A stretch of 64,000 nucleotides of DNA from Bacteroidales bacterium (GCA_028277395.1 JANQGJ010000078.1:1-64000); one strand, 5' to 3'; counted from the stretch's first letter, positions 38,138-47,376 are shown. Program-made: numbers and translations. Notes: generated by a model from the sequence alone, not told the origin.

Positions 38138-39772
38138 TTAGTTTGGGTTATACGTTACCAAATGTGACAGATTATAGGTGATTTTAACATCACATAAGCG
38201 CTGAAAAAGAGATTTGTCCTTACTTAAGTTCAGGAAAAAGTGATGTTTGAATGAATGATACTTCATCCTTTGTTCCGTCCTTAATTTTTTGATTGAATAT
38301 CCGGTAACATTTTGTTCAGCAGATGATAATTCCTGCAATTCTTTTTCAATATTTTCACCATTCAGGTACAATGAGTAGAAATCGAAAATTGAGATTATTA
38401 TTTCTTCATTTTCTTTTTCATCTATTAGTTTTATAATCTCATAAAGTGATTTTGTTATTCCTGTTGTATCGTTATTTTCCCAAATGCTATCCAGGTTTAA
38501 TACTACAATCCTGGTGATCTTTGCATCTAAAATCTTAAAATAGATTATATCACCATGTTTTTGTAGAGTTACTTCACTTAGGTTTACATCTTTTTCCCTT
38601 GTTACTATTAGTTTGATATTTTCTGTAAGCTCTTCATCAGGGAACCCAAACTTTATTAATTGTGGTTTGGGAGACTCCACAGAAAAGTCATGGGGGTCTT
38701 TTGAACTTAAGTATCTGGATTCTGATAATTGATAATTAATAGTATCATCGCTATCCCAACTCTGCGTATCTTTACGGAAGAAATATGGTGTTCTTTCGCA
38801 TAAGTTTGGCTTTAAGCTAAGAATGGAAAACCAGTTATTAGACAGTGATAATTGTCCGTTTTCAGGGAGGTCGAGGAAAGCACCTGCTTTAAGCATTATC
38901 GTTTTGTCACCTATGCGATCGCCAATATTTATCGTTGAATGTTCGTGACCTACAAGTAACATATCACTTATGTGAACAAGCTTTGTATAGAAAGGTTTGC
39001 TGTCGTGAAGCTTTTCGGAGTTTAATTCGCTCCAATGCAGCCAGTTATGTGGGTGGTGCGCCATTGCAAGGACCGCCGGGGAGTGTTCCTCAATTATTTC
39101 ATTTACTTCTCTGAACGGAAATTTTTCAAGATTGTATGTTTGGTTACCTAATTCAGATATAATTCTCTCTTTACCAATTAGAACCTGAGTTTTTATACCT
39201 CCAACTTTTAAATCCTGTAATTCGAAGCCATCAATAACCTTGTTGATGTTTCCAAATGATAAATTACAGCTGTTTATTAGAAGGAACAGCAGGTTTTTCT
39301 TTTCAAAGTAAACATATCCATCAGTATTTGCTTCTGACAGTTTAGTTTTAATCCCTTCTTTGTTATTAATTGTACTGCTCCTATGAAAGAATGCAGTATA
39401 ATCACTAAAAATTTCAGGGTCTATTTGTTTTTTTCTGTCTGTGAATTTTGTTTTACTGTCGATATTCGCTGAAAGCCTGCTTTTTACCATATCCCAACTC
39501 ACGTCGTGGTTGCCAGGAATGAAAATCAAGTCTGCTTCTGGTAGTATTTTATTTATGGGTTCCAGAAAGTCTTCTTCAAAATATGTATATTCCAACGAAT
39601 GACAACTAAACGAGATATCGCCTGTAAATATTAGTATTTCAATTGAGTTTTCAGCATTTAGTTCTTTAAGCTTATTGATGAAAATATCGATATAATTTTT
39701 AAAATCTTCAGACTTATGATACTCTTTCTTATAATGAATATCAGATATCCAGGCAATGTTTATTTGTTCCAT
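38138..39772 (-). CDS. Calcineurin-like metallophosphoesterase
   Basis: The N-terminal about 290 residues carry all motifs of the two-metal phosphoesterase fold in order: S-D-I-H (Asp11, His13), T-G-D-I-S (Asp52), P-G-N-H-D (Asn88, His89), A-H-H-P-H-N-W and V-G-H-E-H-S. These enzymes cleave phosphomono- or diesters, including nucleic acids and cyclic nucleotides. The C-terminal about 230 residues form a separate mixed alpha/beta domain of unknown type. There is no signal peptide, so it acts in the cytoplasm. It starts 12 bases after a 932-residue protein of unknown function, so the two are one operon and probably one system. The substrate is unknown. Confidence 0.88.
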   Translation of the reverse strand: MEQINIAWISDIHYKKEYHKSEDFKNYIDIFINKLKELNAENSIEILIFTGDISFSCHSLEYTYFEEDFLEPINKILPEADLIFIPGNHDVSWDMVKSRLSANIDSKTKFTDRKKQIDPEIFSDYTAFFHRSSTINNKEGIKTKLSEANTDGYVYFEKKNLLFLLINSCNLSFGNINKVIDGFELQDLKVGGIKTQVLIGKERIISELGNQTYNLEKFPFREVNEIIEEHSPAVLAMAHHPHNWLHWSELNSEKLHDSKPFYTKLVHISDMLLVGHEHSTINIGDRIGDKTIMLKAGAFLDLPENGQLSLSNNWFSILSLKPNLCERTPYFFRKDTQSWDSDDTINYQLSESRYLSSKDPHDFSVESPKPQLIKFGFPDEELTENIKLIVTREKDVNLSEVTLQKHGDIIYFKILDAKITRIVVLNLDSIWENNDTTGITKSLYEIIKLIDEKENEEIIISIFDFYSLYLNGENIEKELQELSSAEQNVTGYSIKKLRTEQRMKYHSFKHHFFLNLSKDKSLFQRLCDVKITYNLSHLVTYNPN

Positions 39773-39784
39773 GTGTAGCTGGTT

Positions 39785-42583
39785 TTAAAATGAGAAAAGA
39801 TTAATTTTATTAACTAAACCCAAATGCCATAGAGCATGAAGGATTGAATTTTTAAATAGGTTATGCTTATCTCCTGACTGAATATTTGTTGAGTAAAATC
39901 CACCATGAGGGTCCACAAGGAGAAATTCATTGTTTTTCAGCCTTACGAAGTCCAATATTGGCTCACCATTGGCCCAGTTTCTTCTAAGCAAATGTATTTT
40001 ACCACCTGTGTTTTTAAAAATCCATGATAAATATGCATATGAGATGCAGTTAAAATAAAGTGATGTTGAGAAATGCTCTTCTTCATTGTAATTACAAATC
40101 TCCCCATTTTCCATATAGTTTGTTATTTCCTTGCTAAGGCATTCTATAAATGCATACCTGTTTTTGATATCGTCACGTGCATCAAAATCGGATATTTTTG
40201 CAATAGCATTTTTACTACTTGTTTTACTGGAAAATCTGTTAGTCAGCAGGCATTTCATTCTTTCTTCATTCATACTTCCGGTATTGGAATAATCAATCTC
40301 AGGAGAATCATAAAGGAGAATTCTTTCTATATATTCTTTAGTAATAATTTCTTTAAGCTTGATAAATGTAACAGATTTGTTGAGTTCTTCAACGGACTTT
40401 AAAGTAACATCGAAGTACCTTTCCCAGTAATCATATAACTCAGGAACAGGACATTTCATGTAACCCTTAGTTATAAATTCCTTATCAAAATGATAAACAA
40501 CCAGCAATATTCTGAATAACTCATTATGAAACTTCTCCTCTTCAACATAGCCAACTGTTGAATACATTGATGTATTTTGTAACATGTAAACCCAAGACCA
40601 AAACACATACAATTCAGTATTTGCATTGTAAGTATGATAGTATTTGATTACATCGAAATGAAAATATTCAAAATCAAATATTTTGGTAATATCCTCGAGA
40701 TAATTAATATTGGTTATACTGTATAAATCTTTAAAGATCAGTTTTCGCCCGTTTACAAGTATTTGGAAATCGGCAGGGTTCTCAATCTTATTCTCAATAA
40801 TCTGTGGTATTGCGTTTGCTAACTCTTTGGCAACAGTTGAGAAAACGAGACTTGGTTCAAGTAAATGGTATGAGTTATAATTAATCGAAACCATGTTTGA
40901 CTCTGTATTTATGTCATTTTGCCGGACCAGGATATGTGGATCTTCTCTTTGGAAAGGCATTGATAACAGCTTAATTACAGAATCATAGCTGGTTAGAATT
41001 TGTGTTATTGAGCTGTTAAAATCTATGCTAAAGTCATTTATATCCTCGTAAAAGTAATTATTCAATACCCTATTGTAATAGGCTTCTTCGAAGGCTTCGA
41101 TTAAAATACCCAGCTGGTTTTCAATGTGGCTGTTATTTAAAGGATTCATTTCTGGAGTTTCAGGAATTAATACCCCTTTATTGTCAATTACTGAGTCAAC
41201 GTTTTTCGCAAACTCTTCAATTATCGAAATAAAGTATTTTAGGTATTCTTTGAAATCAATAAAATAAATGTATGAAATCGGATCAAGAATTCCTGCATTA
41301 TAATTGTGATAAACCTTTAGCACCTTATCACGTACCTGCCGGGAAAGTTTTAGCTTCTTTAAATTTTCCCTGATATCCGCTAATTCAGTATTGAAGGTAT
41401 TCTTCTTTAACATTTTTTGAATGTCAATGATTTCTACTTCTTCAGGGTTATCTTCATGTCTGGTACAATCTTCGATGTTAACGAACTGTCCCTTAACTTC
41501 AAATAATGGATTTGTTTTTAATTTCCTAAAATGTTTTATCAGCTCTTTGTTACTTCTTATTTCTTTATAAATATCAAGGTTTGACTTTAGGGATTCCGGA
41601 TTCTTTTCTTTGAAATAGAAATCTGTTTTACCATTTTTAAAATGAACAATTTCTTCAAATAATTCAGGATTATTTTTGAAAAGACCTGCCTTTAAATATG
41701 GTAGATGTCCTGGAGAAATCTGATATTCAATTATCGACATCAAATTATTATTTTGAAAATCGATTTCATTATTTTGTAATCTTTCATAATTTAATCCAAA
41801 ATATGATTGAGTATCGCTGACAACATGAGAATTGAAGATCTTATCTTCATCTTCATATTTTTTGAATAAGGAATTATCAATTATTTTTTGGCAGGAGTCT
41901 GTTTTATTGTTAGAGAATAAATCAGACAATGTTAATTTACGGATTTCAAGAATACTATCGGTCAGATATTGTATTTTTCTGCTAAACATTATAATGGTTA
42001 ACTCGCACCAGTTAAATGAATTTACCAGCAAATAATTAGTTTCAGGTTTGTTGTAGAGCAGATTATCAATCTTTGTAATTACTTCGTTTAATAACTTGCT
42101 CCCGTTACCAATTAGAAGTCCGTTATTAAGTTTGATATTCATAATCTGAACGAAATCAAAATCGAAATTATCAAAATATTTTTCGATTTTAAGCTGGTCA
42201 TTTAGTTTGAAAATAGAACCAGTGAGTATTTGATAGGATGATGGTTTGGTGAAATTCTCGTCGCATGCTTTGTCCTCATGTTCCTTTTTGGATGAAAACA
42301 TGGATTCAAATACTTTTTGTGCAAATCCATAACTATCTAATAATGAGATGTATGCTATGTCGTAATGTCCCAGGAGATGGAACTTCAAGGGCTTATAAAG
42401 AAAATGTGCCAACTGGTTGTTGGCTGGTTTATCATCTTCACTAAATATTTTAAGCCCCTGATTGAAATTATCTTTGTAATTCGAATAGATATTCTCTATG
42501 CATTTCACATATTTGTCATCTTTTCCAAGAGGATAAGTTGCCAATGCTACATGAAGTGAATAAGGTAAAAATTGCTTCTCCAT
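39785..42583 (-). CDS. Large hypothetical protein (932 residues) partnered with metallophosphoesterase
   Basis: A soluble protein with no signal peptide and no clear membrane helix. It is acidic/lysine-rich, mostly helical, with many Asn and Tyr. I recognise no P-loop, nuclease or protease motif. The C-terminal end has a distinct compact block, F-V-R-L-K-N-N-E-F-L-L-V-D-P-H-G-G-F, followed by H-A-L-W-H-L-G-L. It is the first gene of the operon and lies 12 bases before the metallophosphoesterase gene. A TACATTTG box at 42637-42630 (minus strand), about 47 bases upstream of the start, is a plausible -7 element. The architecture (big sensor-like protein plus enzyme) is reminiscent of conflict systems, which is inference only. 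Confidence 0.75.
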   Translation of the reverse strand: MEKQFLPYSLHVALATYPLGKDDKYVKCIENIYSNYKDNFNQGLKIFSEDDKPANNQLAHFLYKPLKFHLLGHYDIAYISLLDSYGFAQKVFESMFSSKKEHEDKACDENFTKPSSYQILTGSIFKLNDQLKIEKYFDNFDFDFVQIMNIKLNNGLLIGNGSKLLNEVITKIDNLLYNKPETNYLLVNSFNWCELTIIMFSRKIQYLTDSILEIRKLTLSDLFSNNKTDSCQKIIDNSLFKKYEDEDKIFNSHVVSDTQSYFGLNYERLQNNEIDFQNNNLMSIIEYQISPGHLPYLKAGLFKNNPELFEEIVHFKNGKTDFYFKEKNPESLKSNLDIYKEIRSNKELIKHFRKLKTNPLFEVKGQFVNIEDCTRHEDNPEEVEIIDIQKMLKKNTFNTELADIRENLKKLKLSRQVRDKVLKVYHNYNAGILDPISYIYFIDFKEYLKYFISIIEEFAKNVDSVIDNKGVLIPETPEMNPLNNSHIENQLGILIEAFEEAYYNRVLNNYFYEDINDFSIDFNSSITQILTSYDSVIKLLSMPFQREDPHILVRQNDINTESNMVSINYNSYHLLEPSLVFSTVAKELANAIPQIIENKIENPADFQILVNGRKLIFKDLYSITNINYLEDITKIFDFEYFHFDVIKYYHTYNANTELYVFWSWVYMLQNTSMYSTVGYVEEEKFHNELFRILLVVYHFDKEFITKGYMKCPVPELYDYWERYFDVTLKSVEELNKSVTFIKLKEIITKEYIERILLYDSPEIDYSNTGSMNEERMKCLLTNRFSSKTSSKNAIAKISDFDARDDIKNRYAFIECLSKEITNYMENGEICNYNEEEHFSTSLYFNCISYAYLSWIFKNTGGKIHLLRRNWANGEPILDFVRLKNNEFLLVDPHGGFYSTNIQSGDKHNLFKNSILHALWHLGLVNKINLFSF

Positions 42584-42854
42584 TTACTATTTTTATTTCA
42601 ATAATCAGGTTTTATTTTTTTTTGGGAAACAAATGTAGTATTATTCTACATAATATCTGGGTGTTACAACTATTTTGTGTCAATGAAGTATATAATTATT
42701 GAATAATTTTGAATAACTGCATGGTTTTGGATCAGGTAAGCATGTGGGTATAGCAGGTAAATAATTGATATTTCAGGCGGTCTCTTATACAGGCTTTATT
42801 TTACACTGCTTATTATAATTAAACTCAATGCATTATATCATATTTCAATAATCT

Positions 42855-43202
42855 TCATAACCTCCTCTTAAAACTCTCAACAGCAAATTCGCGATACGCG
42901 GTTGTAATGATAACCAAAGGTGGATTTCCAAGAGATTTAAGAAAACCAAGTCAGCTTAGTTCGGGCATGATTATGTCCAGAAAGATCAGATCGACTTTTT
43001 CCTTGTTTACATAGCTAATTGCTTCAAATGTAGATTTACACTCTACTGTGATACCCAAAGAATCAACCTTTAATATTAAGTTTTCAACAACACGAATTGC
43101 AGCAAGTTCATCGTTATAATGAATATCAAAAAAGGTAAAGTACAAACAAATAGTTGCTTTCCCGGTTTTTATGTTTGAAATACTTTGATATGGATTATTC
43201 AT
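42855..43202 (-). pseudogene. Broken LytTR-type response regulator (receiver domain remnant)
   Basis: From the ATG at 43202 the frame reads through a degraded first strand, N-D-E-L-A-A-I-R-V-V-E-N-L-I (normally D-D-E-P-L-A-I-R), and V-D-L-I-F-L-D-I-I-M-P-E-L-S with the phosphoacceptor Asp, then a TGA at 42953-42951. In the same frame beyond the stop it continues L-G-F-L-K-S-L-G-N-P-P-L-V-I-I-T-T-A-Y-R-E-F-A-V-E-S-F, exactly the next part of a receiver domain, until a second stop at 42857-42855. The Gly expected after P-E-L-S has become a stop (for example GGA to TGA). The output (LytTR) domain is gone. No kinase gene is nearby. Confidence 0.88.
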
Positions 43203-43297
43203 AGAGCGAGTAAAACAAAGTGATTAATTAGTTTAAAAAGAGTAAATAATGCTCATAAATGTTAAAATTGAAAAGTAATTGGTTCTTTGTTGAATTA

Positions 43298-43361
43298 TTT
43301 GTTAAGAAGTATAAGTATTGTTTATTTTTGGTTTACCTTAGATATTATAATAAACAATACT
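43298..43361 (+). promoter_or_regulatory. Promoter with overlapping 13-bp inverted-repeat operator
   Basis: TTTG (43298-43301), 21 bases, then TATTTTTG (43323-43330) form a Bacteroidota promoter. A perfect inverted repeat, AGTATTGTTTATT (43314-43326) and its complement (43349-43361), overlaps the -7 box and ends four bases before the start codon at 43366. The placement suits a repressor-binding site or a 5' RNA hairpin over the translation start. Confidence 0.65.
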
Positions 43362-43365
43362 AATA

Positions 43366-43677
43366 ATGAGTAATCCATTAGAAATATTTAAAAAAGAAGC
43401 TCCGGAAATTCAGGAAGCTTATGCAGGTGTAATAAATGCATTAATTGCAGGTAACGGACTGGATGCAAAGACCAAACAACTTATTTACATAGCAATGAAG
43501 GTGGTTGCTGATGATAAAAATGCTGTAAAATATCACATCCCAATGGCAAAAGCCTGTGGAGCAACACGTGATGAAGTAAAAGAAGTTATTCTGTTGTCGT
43601 TGACGGTGGTTGGTTTAAAAGGAATTAGCAACTATTTGCCGGAGGCCCTGAATATTTATGATTCATTAGATTCATAA
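43366..43677 (+). CDS. Carboxymuconolactone decarboxylase (CMD) family protein
   Basis: A 103-residue all-helical protein with the CMD fold signature: L-D-A-K-T-K-Q-L-I-Y-I-A-M-K-V-V, then V-K-Y-H-I-P-M-A-K-A-C-G-A-T-R-D-E-V-K-E-V-I. The AhpD-type C-x-x-C redox pair is absent, so a peroxidase-partner role like AhpD is unlikely; the lone Cys in K-A-C-G-A-T may still be reactive. Family members include decarboxylases and proteins of unknown role. It has its own promoter with an inverted repeat and is followed by a protease gene 59 bases on. Confidence 0.88.
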   Translation: MSNPLEIFKKEAPEIQEAYAGVINALIAGNGLDAKTKQLIYIAMKVVADDKNAVKYHIPMAKACGATRDEVKEVILLSLTVVGLKGISNYLPEALNIYDSLDS

Positions 43678-43736
43678 TTTTTAGTCTGGTTAAGAAAACC
43701 GGGTAATTTTACATTCTGAAATAATTAATCATTGTC

Positions 43737-45023
43737 ATGAAAAAAATTATAATATTTCTTGTTACAATAATATCATTAAGTAATAATTCGGTTGCCCAGA
43801 AGATCAAAATTGATGGTAATTTTTATGACCATGTGAACCGTGACTGGTCCGAAACCATCACACTCGAAGAAAACATTCCGGTTGTCAACAACTGGGGAAT
43901 ACTCTGGGATGAAATAACAGATAAATCGATAGAAATACTAAGTACCAATAACGATTATGGTCTTGATAGTAAACATTTGGAGTTATTATCCCGGCTCAGG
44001 CTGTTTTACAAAAGTACTGCCGATTACAGCACAAGCAAAACAAAAAGGGTCAGATTGGTACAGGAAACGCTGCCAATACATTTCGGTGTTATTTTTTCAG
44101 AGATTACGATAGGAAAGGAGAAAGAGAAAACATTAAATGAACTCATCGGATACCTGATTGAAGCTTATGAGCGAAAAATAGAATCCAGCAATAATATCTG
44201 TGATGACTACAGGTCAATGATGTTAGCCAAGCTCAGGAACATGAAATTCATTTATGGCTCACCTGAAATTTGGGAAATACCGGATTTACCACAATTTAAG
44301 ACAGATGATCTGAAAAATATTGTTAAAACAGCTCAAAAAGTCAATGATAGTATAACTAATGAGAATGCTTTATTGTGGAAAAACCCACCTTTTGAAACCG
44401 ATTGCAGGTATAATTATACTGAAAATGCTGTCATAATCTATGCAGGAACGCTTTTAAGTATGGGTGAATCAGATATTGATTTTAGTTATTTGTTTGCCAC
44501 AACCGGTAGGACAATAGCACATGAAATGACTCATGCATTTGATAAAACCGGACTTGAATATGATAAAGACGGCAAACGTATTGGAAGAAGCATGAAATCG
44601 AAATATACTGACAAACAAATGAAAAATACCTATAAAGCTATTGTAAATCAGTATAATAATTATTATTTACTTGATGAATACCAGGTTAATGGTAAAGAAA
44701 CTGCAATTGAGAACTATGCTGACCTGGGTGGTGTTGAGGTTTCAATGTTGGCTTTTGAATTGTATTTGGATGCAAAACAACCTGAACTGTCACAGGAACA
44801 AAAAGATAAGCTAATTGCCGACTATTTTGTAGCATATGCGGAGTTTTGGAAAGAAGTGGGGTCGGAGGAATTTATTAAGAAGTCGATAACTGGAATGCAT
44901 ACACCACAAAAATTCAGGGCAGTAGGTGTTATTTATAATCAGGATAAGTTTTATGAACTGTTTGAAGTTGACGAACAGGATGAATATTATATACCTGAAG
45001 AAAACAGAGTGAGGGTTTGGTAA
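43737..45023 (+). CDS. Short M13 (neprilysin)-family zinc metalloprotease
   Basis: Exported peptidase: signal peptide at residues 1-20 (ending N-S-V-A-Q). The catalytic motif H-E-M-T-H (His262, His266) with the following A-F-D-K-T-G-L and the second motif E-N-Y-A-D-L-G-G (Glu325 as third zinc ligand, Asp329) are the M13 pattern, and the chain ends in V-W as M13 enzymes do. It has only 428 residues, against about 650-750 for ordinary M13 proteases; much of the N-terminal helical cap that restricts substrate entry is missing, yet the frame is intact with a normal start and signal. A natural minimal form is more likely than a truncation. Probably periplasmic or a surface oligopeptidase. Confidence 0.85.
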   Translation: MKKIIIFLVTIISLSNNSVAQKIKIDGNFYDHVNRDWSETITLEENIPVVNNWGILWDEITDKSIEILSTNNDYGLDSKHLELLSRLRLFYKSTADYSTSKTKRVRLVQETLPIHFGVIFSEITIGKEKEKTLNELIGYLIEAYERKIESSNNICDDYRSMMLAKLRNMKFIYGSPEIWEIPDLPQFKTDDLKNIVKTAQKVNDSITNENALLWKNPPFETDCRYNYTENAVIIYAGTLLSMGESDIDFSYLFATTGRTIAHEMTHAFDKTGLEYDKDGKRIGRSMKSKYTDKQMKNTYKAIVNQYNNYYLLDEYQVNGKETAIENYADLGGVEVSMLAFELYLDAKQPELSQEQKDKLIADYFVAYAEFWKEVGSEEFIKKSITGMHTPQKFRAVGVIYNQDKFYELFEVDEQDEYYIPEENRVRVW

Positions 45024-45542
45024 GCAGCACGTTGGTTATTTAAGACAAATATGAGAGACTGAATATAAAAGTTTCCGGAGGCATTATTAAATTTCATGTA
45101 CTCAGAGGAATACTGTGATGGTCATGATATTGAAGGACTGACTACTATGTGTAATAAAGTTGGTTGATACTTGATCCCATAACATAACCTGTATGGTTTG
45201 AACAGAATCAATAAATAAGCAAAACAAAAGTCTGCCGGAAATCAACAAACCAGTACCTGCTAAGTTTAAGCAAATTGTATTGCTCTGAAACAGGGAGTAA
45301 TTACTGATTCCATCATTTGTACATGTATTCACAGAGCACAAGTAGTAGGTTGATTTTTTAAACTAAAACCCGTGCTTAAATAAAAATGAGTCTTACAAAA
45401 GTTAATTTTCAGTTTCGATTGTGAGCAGCAATTACTTAAAAACTGACGAAATCAAAATACTTAGTTATTTTATAACAACCCAACAGGCAATTTGTTAAAG
45501 TACAGGAAGTCAGTATTTTGGGTTATGTTGGAGCCAAATATT
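45024..45542. other. Intergenic stretch before the first shared-type promoter
   Basis: About 520 bases with no supported gene. A 79-codon minus-strand frame (45102-45341) has no signal, motif or coding-like composition and is not annotated. AACAGGCAAT occurs near 45482 and again near 53146 and 53412, close to the promoter family described here. Confidence 0.45.
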
Positions 45543-45614
45543 CTACCCTTTTGGTAAGGAGAATTTACTACACTTTCAGGGTATTGACTTGAGTTACATT
45601 AGTGTTTATGTTTG
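45543..45614 (+). promoter_or_regulatory. Shared-type promoter/operator, copy 1 (407-residue protein)
   Basis: CTAC boxes at 45543 and 45568 (25 apart), then CAGGGTATTGAC with TTG at 45584-45586, exactly 20 bases, then TATGTTTG at 45607-45614. The same arrangement recurs at 47128-47198 and 53047-53118. The -7 box covers the GTG/ATG codons at 45602-45610, so translation must start further down, at 45650. Confidence 0.85.
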
Positions 45615-45649
45615 ATGTGAAACAAAATAAACAGGAAACCAGGTATATT

Positions 45650-46873
45650 ATGAGTGGACAACATGTATTTTGTAATCTTGAAAAATCACATGGAAATATA
45701 ACAAATCATGAGTTATTTCTGAAAAATAAAATGCGACCGTTTTATAAATCAGGATCAGTTAATGAGGAGTATTTGGATATGGCAGTTAAGAACCCGACAA
45801 ATATCGTCCTGCCTATGCGCTATGGAACTCTTGATGAATTGAATAATTCTGAGTATGCAGTATCACTTACAAACAGTATGGTAGAGTATATCAGCAACAG
45901 GTTTTATTTCGAAGATGGTGAGGAACTTATTGTTGATACTGTTTCATGTCTGACTGAGGATATTAATGGATTCCCGACCGGTACTACCATACTCAAAAGA
46001 GAAACAAACAAATGTGTGTTCTATTATATCAATCCTCAATTTGTTGTTAATAACAATACTTTGATAGATAACAGTTCTGATTTTGAACAATATAAATTTT
46101 CAGACGAAGAACCTGATTATGGTGCTGCCATGCTGGTTGAGCTGGCAACGGATATGTTGAATTTTGGGATCGATGATCTGGGGGCTAAACTTTTAACTCT
46201 CATATTTGGTGATGAAGAAGAAATTCAGTTTAAAGAGCTTCAAAAGGTATTTGCTCAGATAGTGAAAGATGCCAATATAGAACAAACCGTTAATGAGCAG
46301 GGAGGAAAAATCAATGCTGTCCTGCTGGATATGCTGGAGTTCTATAAAAATGTATCTGACAAAGCAGATTATATAAACGACAGACTTGCTGATTTGAATG
46401 CATCAGTTGAGATTCTTTGGAAGGAAGAATTCAGAAAAAAGGGATTACCCACATATCTTGGTGGCCAGGAGTTAAGCTTTGCAATATTACATGAACAATA
46501 TAAGGTAACCGGAAAAGAAACCATAAAACAAACAATAATTGACAGGGCCAAAAGAATATCGGAGAATGTTATTGATGAGCATAAGGTACTTTTAAAAGAA
46601 AGGCTAGACCAGGTAACTGAAGTAGAACCTTGGCCTGTACCTGAACATAACAGAGCGAGATATTATTTTGAAGATAAATTTACCGGTGATTCATATTCTG
46701 AGGAAACCAAAATTTGTTTTAATGAAAAAGATGAAGATGTTGTTATAGCAAAAATTACGAAAATCCGGGATGAACTGATTTCAAAACTCACAAAAGACAT
46801 GGACTGGATAAAGGATGTTAGTGAGAAGTTAAATGAGTTACAGCAATATCCTCTGGGAGATAAACCGAAATAA
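45650..46873 (+). CDS. Hypothetical 407-residue protein under the shared promoter
   Basis: The start is taken at the ATG at 45650 (M-S-G-Q-H-V-F), because the frame's earlier starts at 45602 and 45608 fall inside the -7 element. The product has no signal peptide. Residues about 1-150 look beta-rich (I-V-L-P-M-R-Y-G-T-L-D-E-L; C-V-F-Y-Y-I-N-P-Q-F-V-V). Residues about 155-260 are long amphipathic helices (A-T-D-M-L-N-F-G-I-D-D-L-G-A-K-L-L-T-L-I-F-G). This pattern loosely resembles the helical bundle of delta-endotoxin-type pore formers, but I see no decisive motif. The gene is monocistronic, bounded by its own promoter and a strong terminator. Sharing a promoter with the his-like operon suggests a common programme. 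Function unknown. Confidence 0.75.
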   Translation: MSGQHVFCNLEKSHGNITNHELFLKNKMRPFYKSGSVNEEYLDMAVKNPTNIVLPMRYGTLDELNNSEYAVSLTNSMVEYISNRFYFEDGEELIVDTVSCLTEDINGFPTGTTILKRETNKCVFYYINPQFVVNNNTLIDNSSDFEQYKFSDEEPDYGAAMLVELATDMLNFGIDDLGAKLLTLIFGDEEEIQFKELQKVFAQIVKDANIEQTVNEQGGKINAVLLDMLEFYKNVSDKADYINDRLADLNASVEILWKEEFRKKGLPTYLGGQELSFAILHEQYKVTGKETIKQTIIDRAKRISENVIDEHKVLLKERLDQVTEVEPWPVPEHNRARYYFEDKFTGDSYSEETKICFNEKDEDVVIAKITKIRDELISKLTKDMDWIKDVSEKLNELQQYPLGDKPK

Positions 46874-46930
46874 ATTATATCATTCACAGATGTAAAATAC
46901 TATATTCCCTATAGTTATCTCAATTTCTCC

Positions 46931-46987
46931 GGAGCTATCCAATGTACCAATTTCCAACCCCCTTATTACTGGATAGCTCCATTTTTT
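46931..46987 (+). terminator. Intrinsic terminator of the 407-residue protein gene
   Basis: Arms GGAGCTATCCA (46931-46941) and TGGATAGCTCC (46970-46980) pair perfectly over 11 bases and are followed by ATTTTTT. It isolates this gene from the operon downstream. Confidence 0.88.
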
Positions 46988-47127
46988 CTCTTCTTTGAGA
47001 TCAACAAATCCTGGAAAAGCTAACCTTAATAGGAAGAACCTGCATATTAGAATTCACTTATAACATAACTCATAAAATCGTAACAAACATAAAGTCAGGC
47101 TTATATAACATACTGGCGCCATTTTAA

Positions 47128-47198
47128 CTACATTTTGTGGTAACAACAATACTACCTTTTCAGGGTATTGACAATCAGTTATATAGTTCTTAAGTTTG
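47128..47198 (+). promoter_or_regulatory. Shared-type promoter/operator, copy 2 (his-like operon)
   Basis: CTAC boxes at 47128 and 47152 (24 apart), CAGGGTATTGAC with TTG at 47168-47170, 20 bases, then TAAGTTTG at 47191-47198. From the second CTAC to TTG is 16 bases, as in the other two copies. Transcription would begin near 47205, giving a leader of about 170 bases to the ATG at 47377. Confidence 0.85.
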
Positions 47199-47376
47199 AA
47201 AGCTGTAATAATTTTAATATCCATGAGGGATATTATTACCGGTAGAAACAATCCATTGCAAGCTGCAATACCATCTCTGGAAACAAACAGTTAAATATTT
47301 CCACCAAAGTCTGAAAATCATTACGATTATAAAAATGAATGAGGATGGTTAACCGGTTATTATTATTGACTTGATT

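Noticed and set aside
42951-42953. Recoding of TGA as an amino acid in the response regulator
   Set aside because: Several confident genes here end in TGA, and the rest of the response regulator is degraded and truncated, so a nonsense mutation is simpler.
45102-45341. 79-codon minus-strand frame between the M13 gene and promoter copy 1
   Set aside because: No signal peptide, motif or upstream promoter; composition looks like translated AT-rich non-coding DNA and it sits in a typical intergenic gap.
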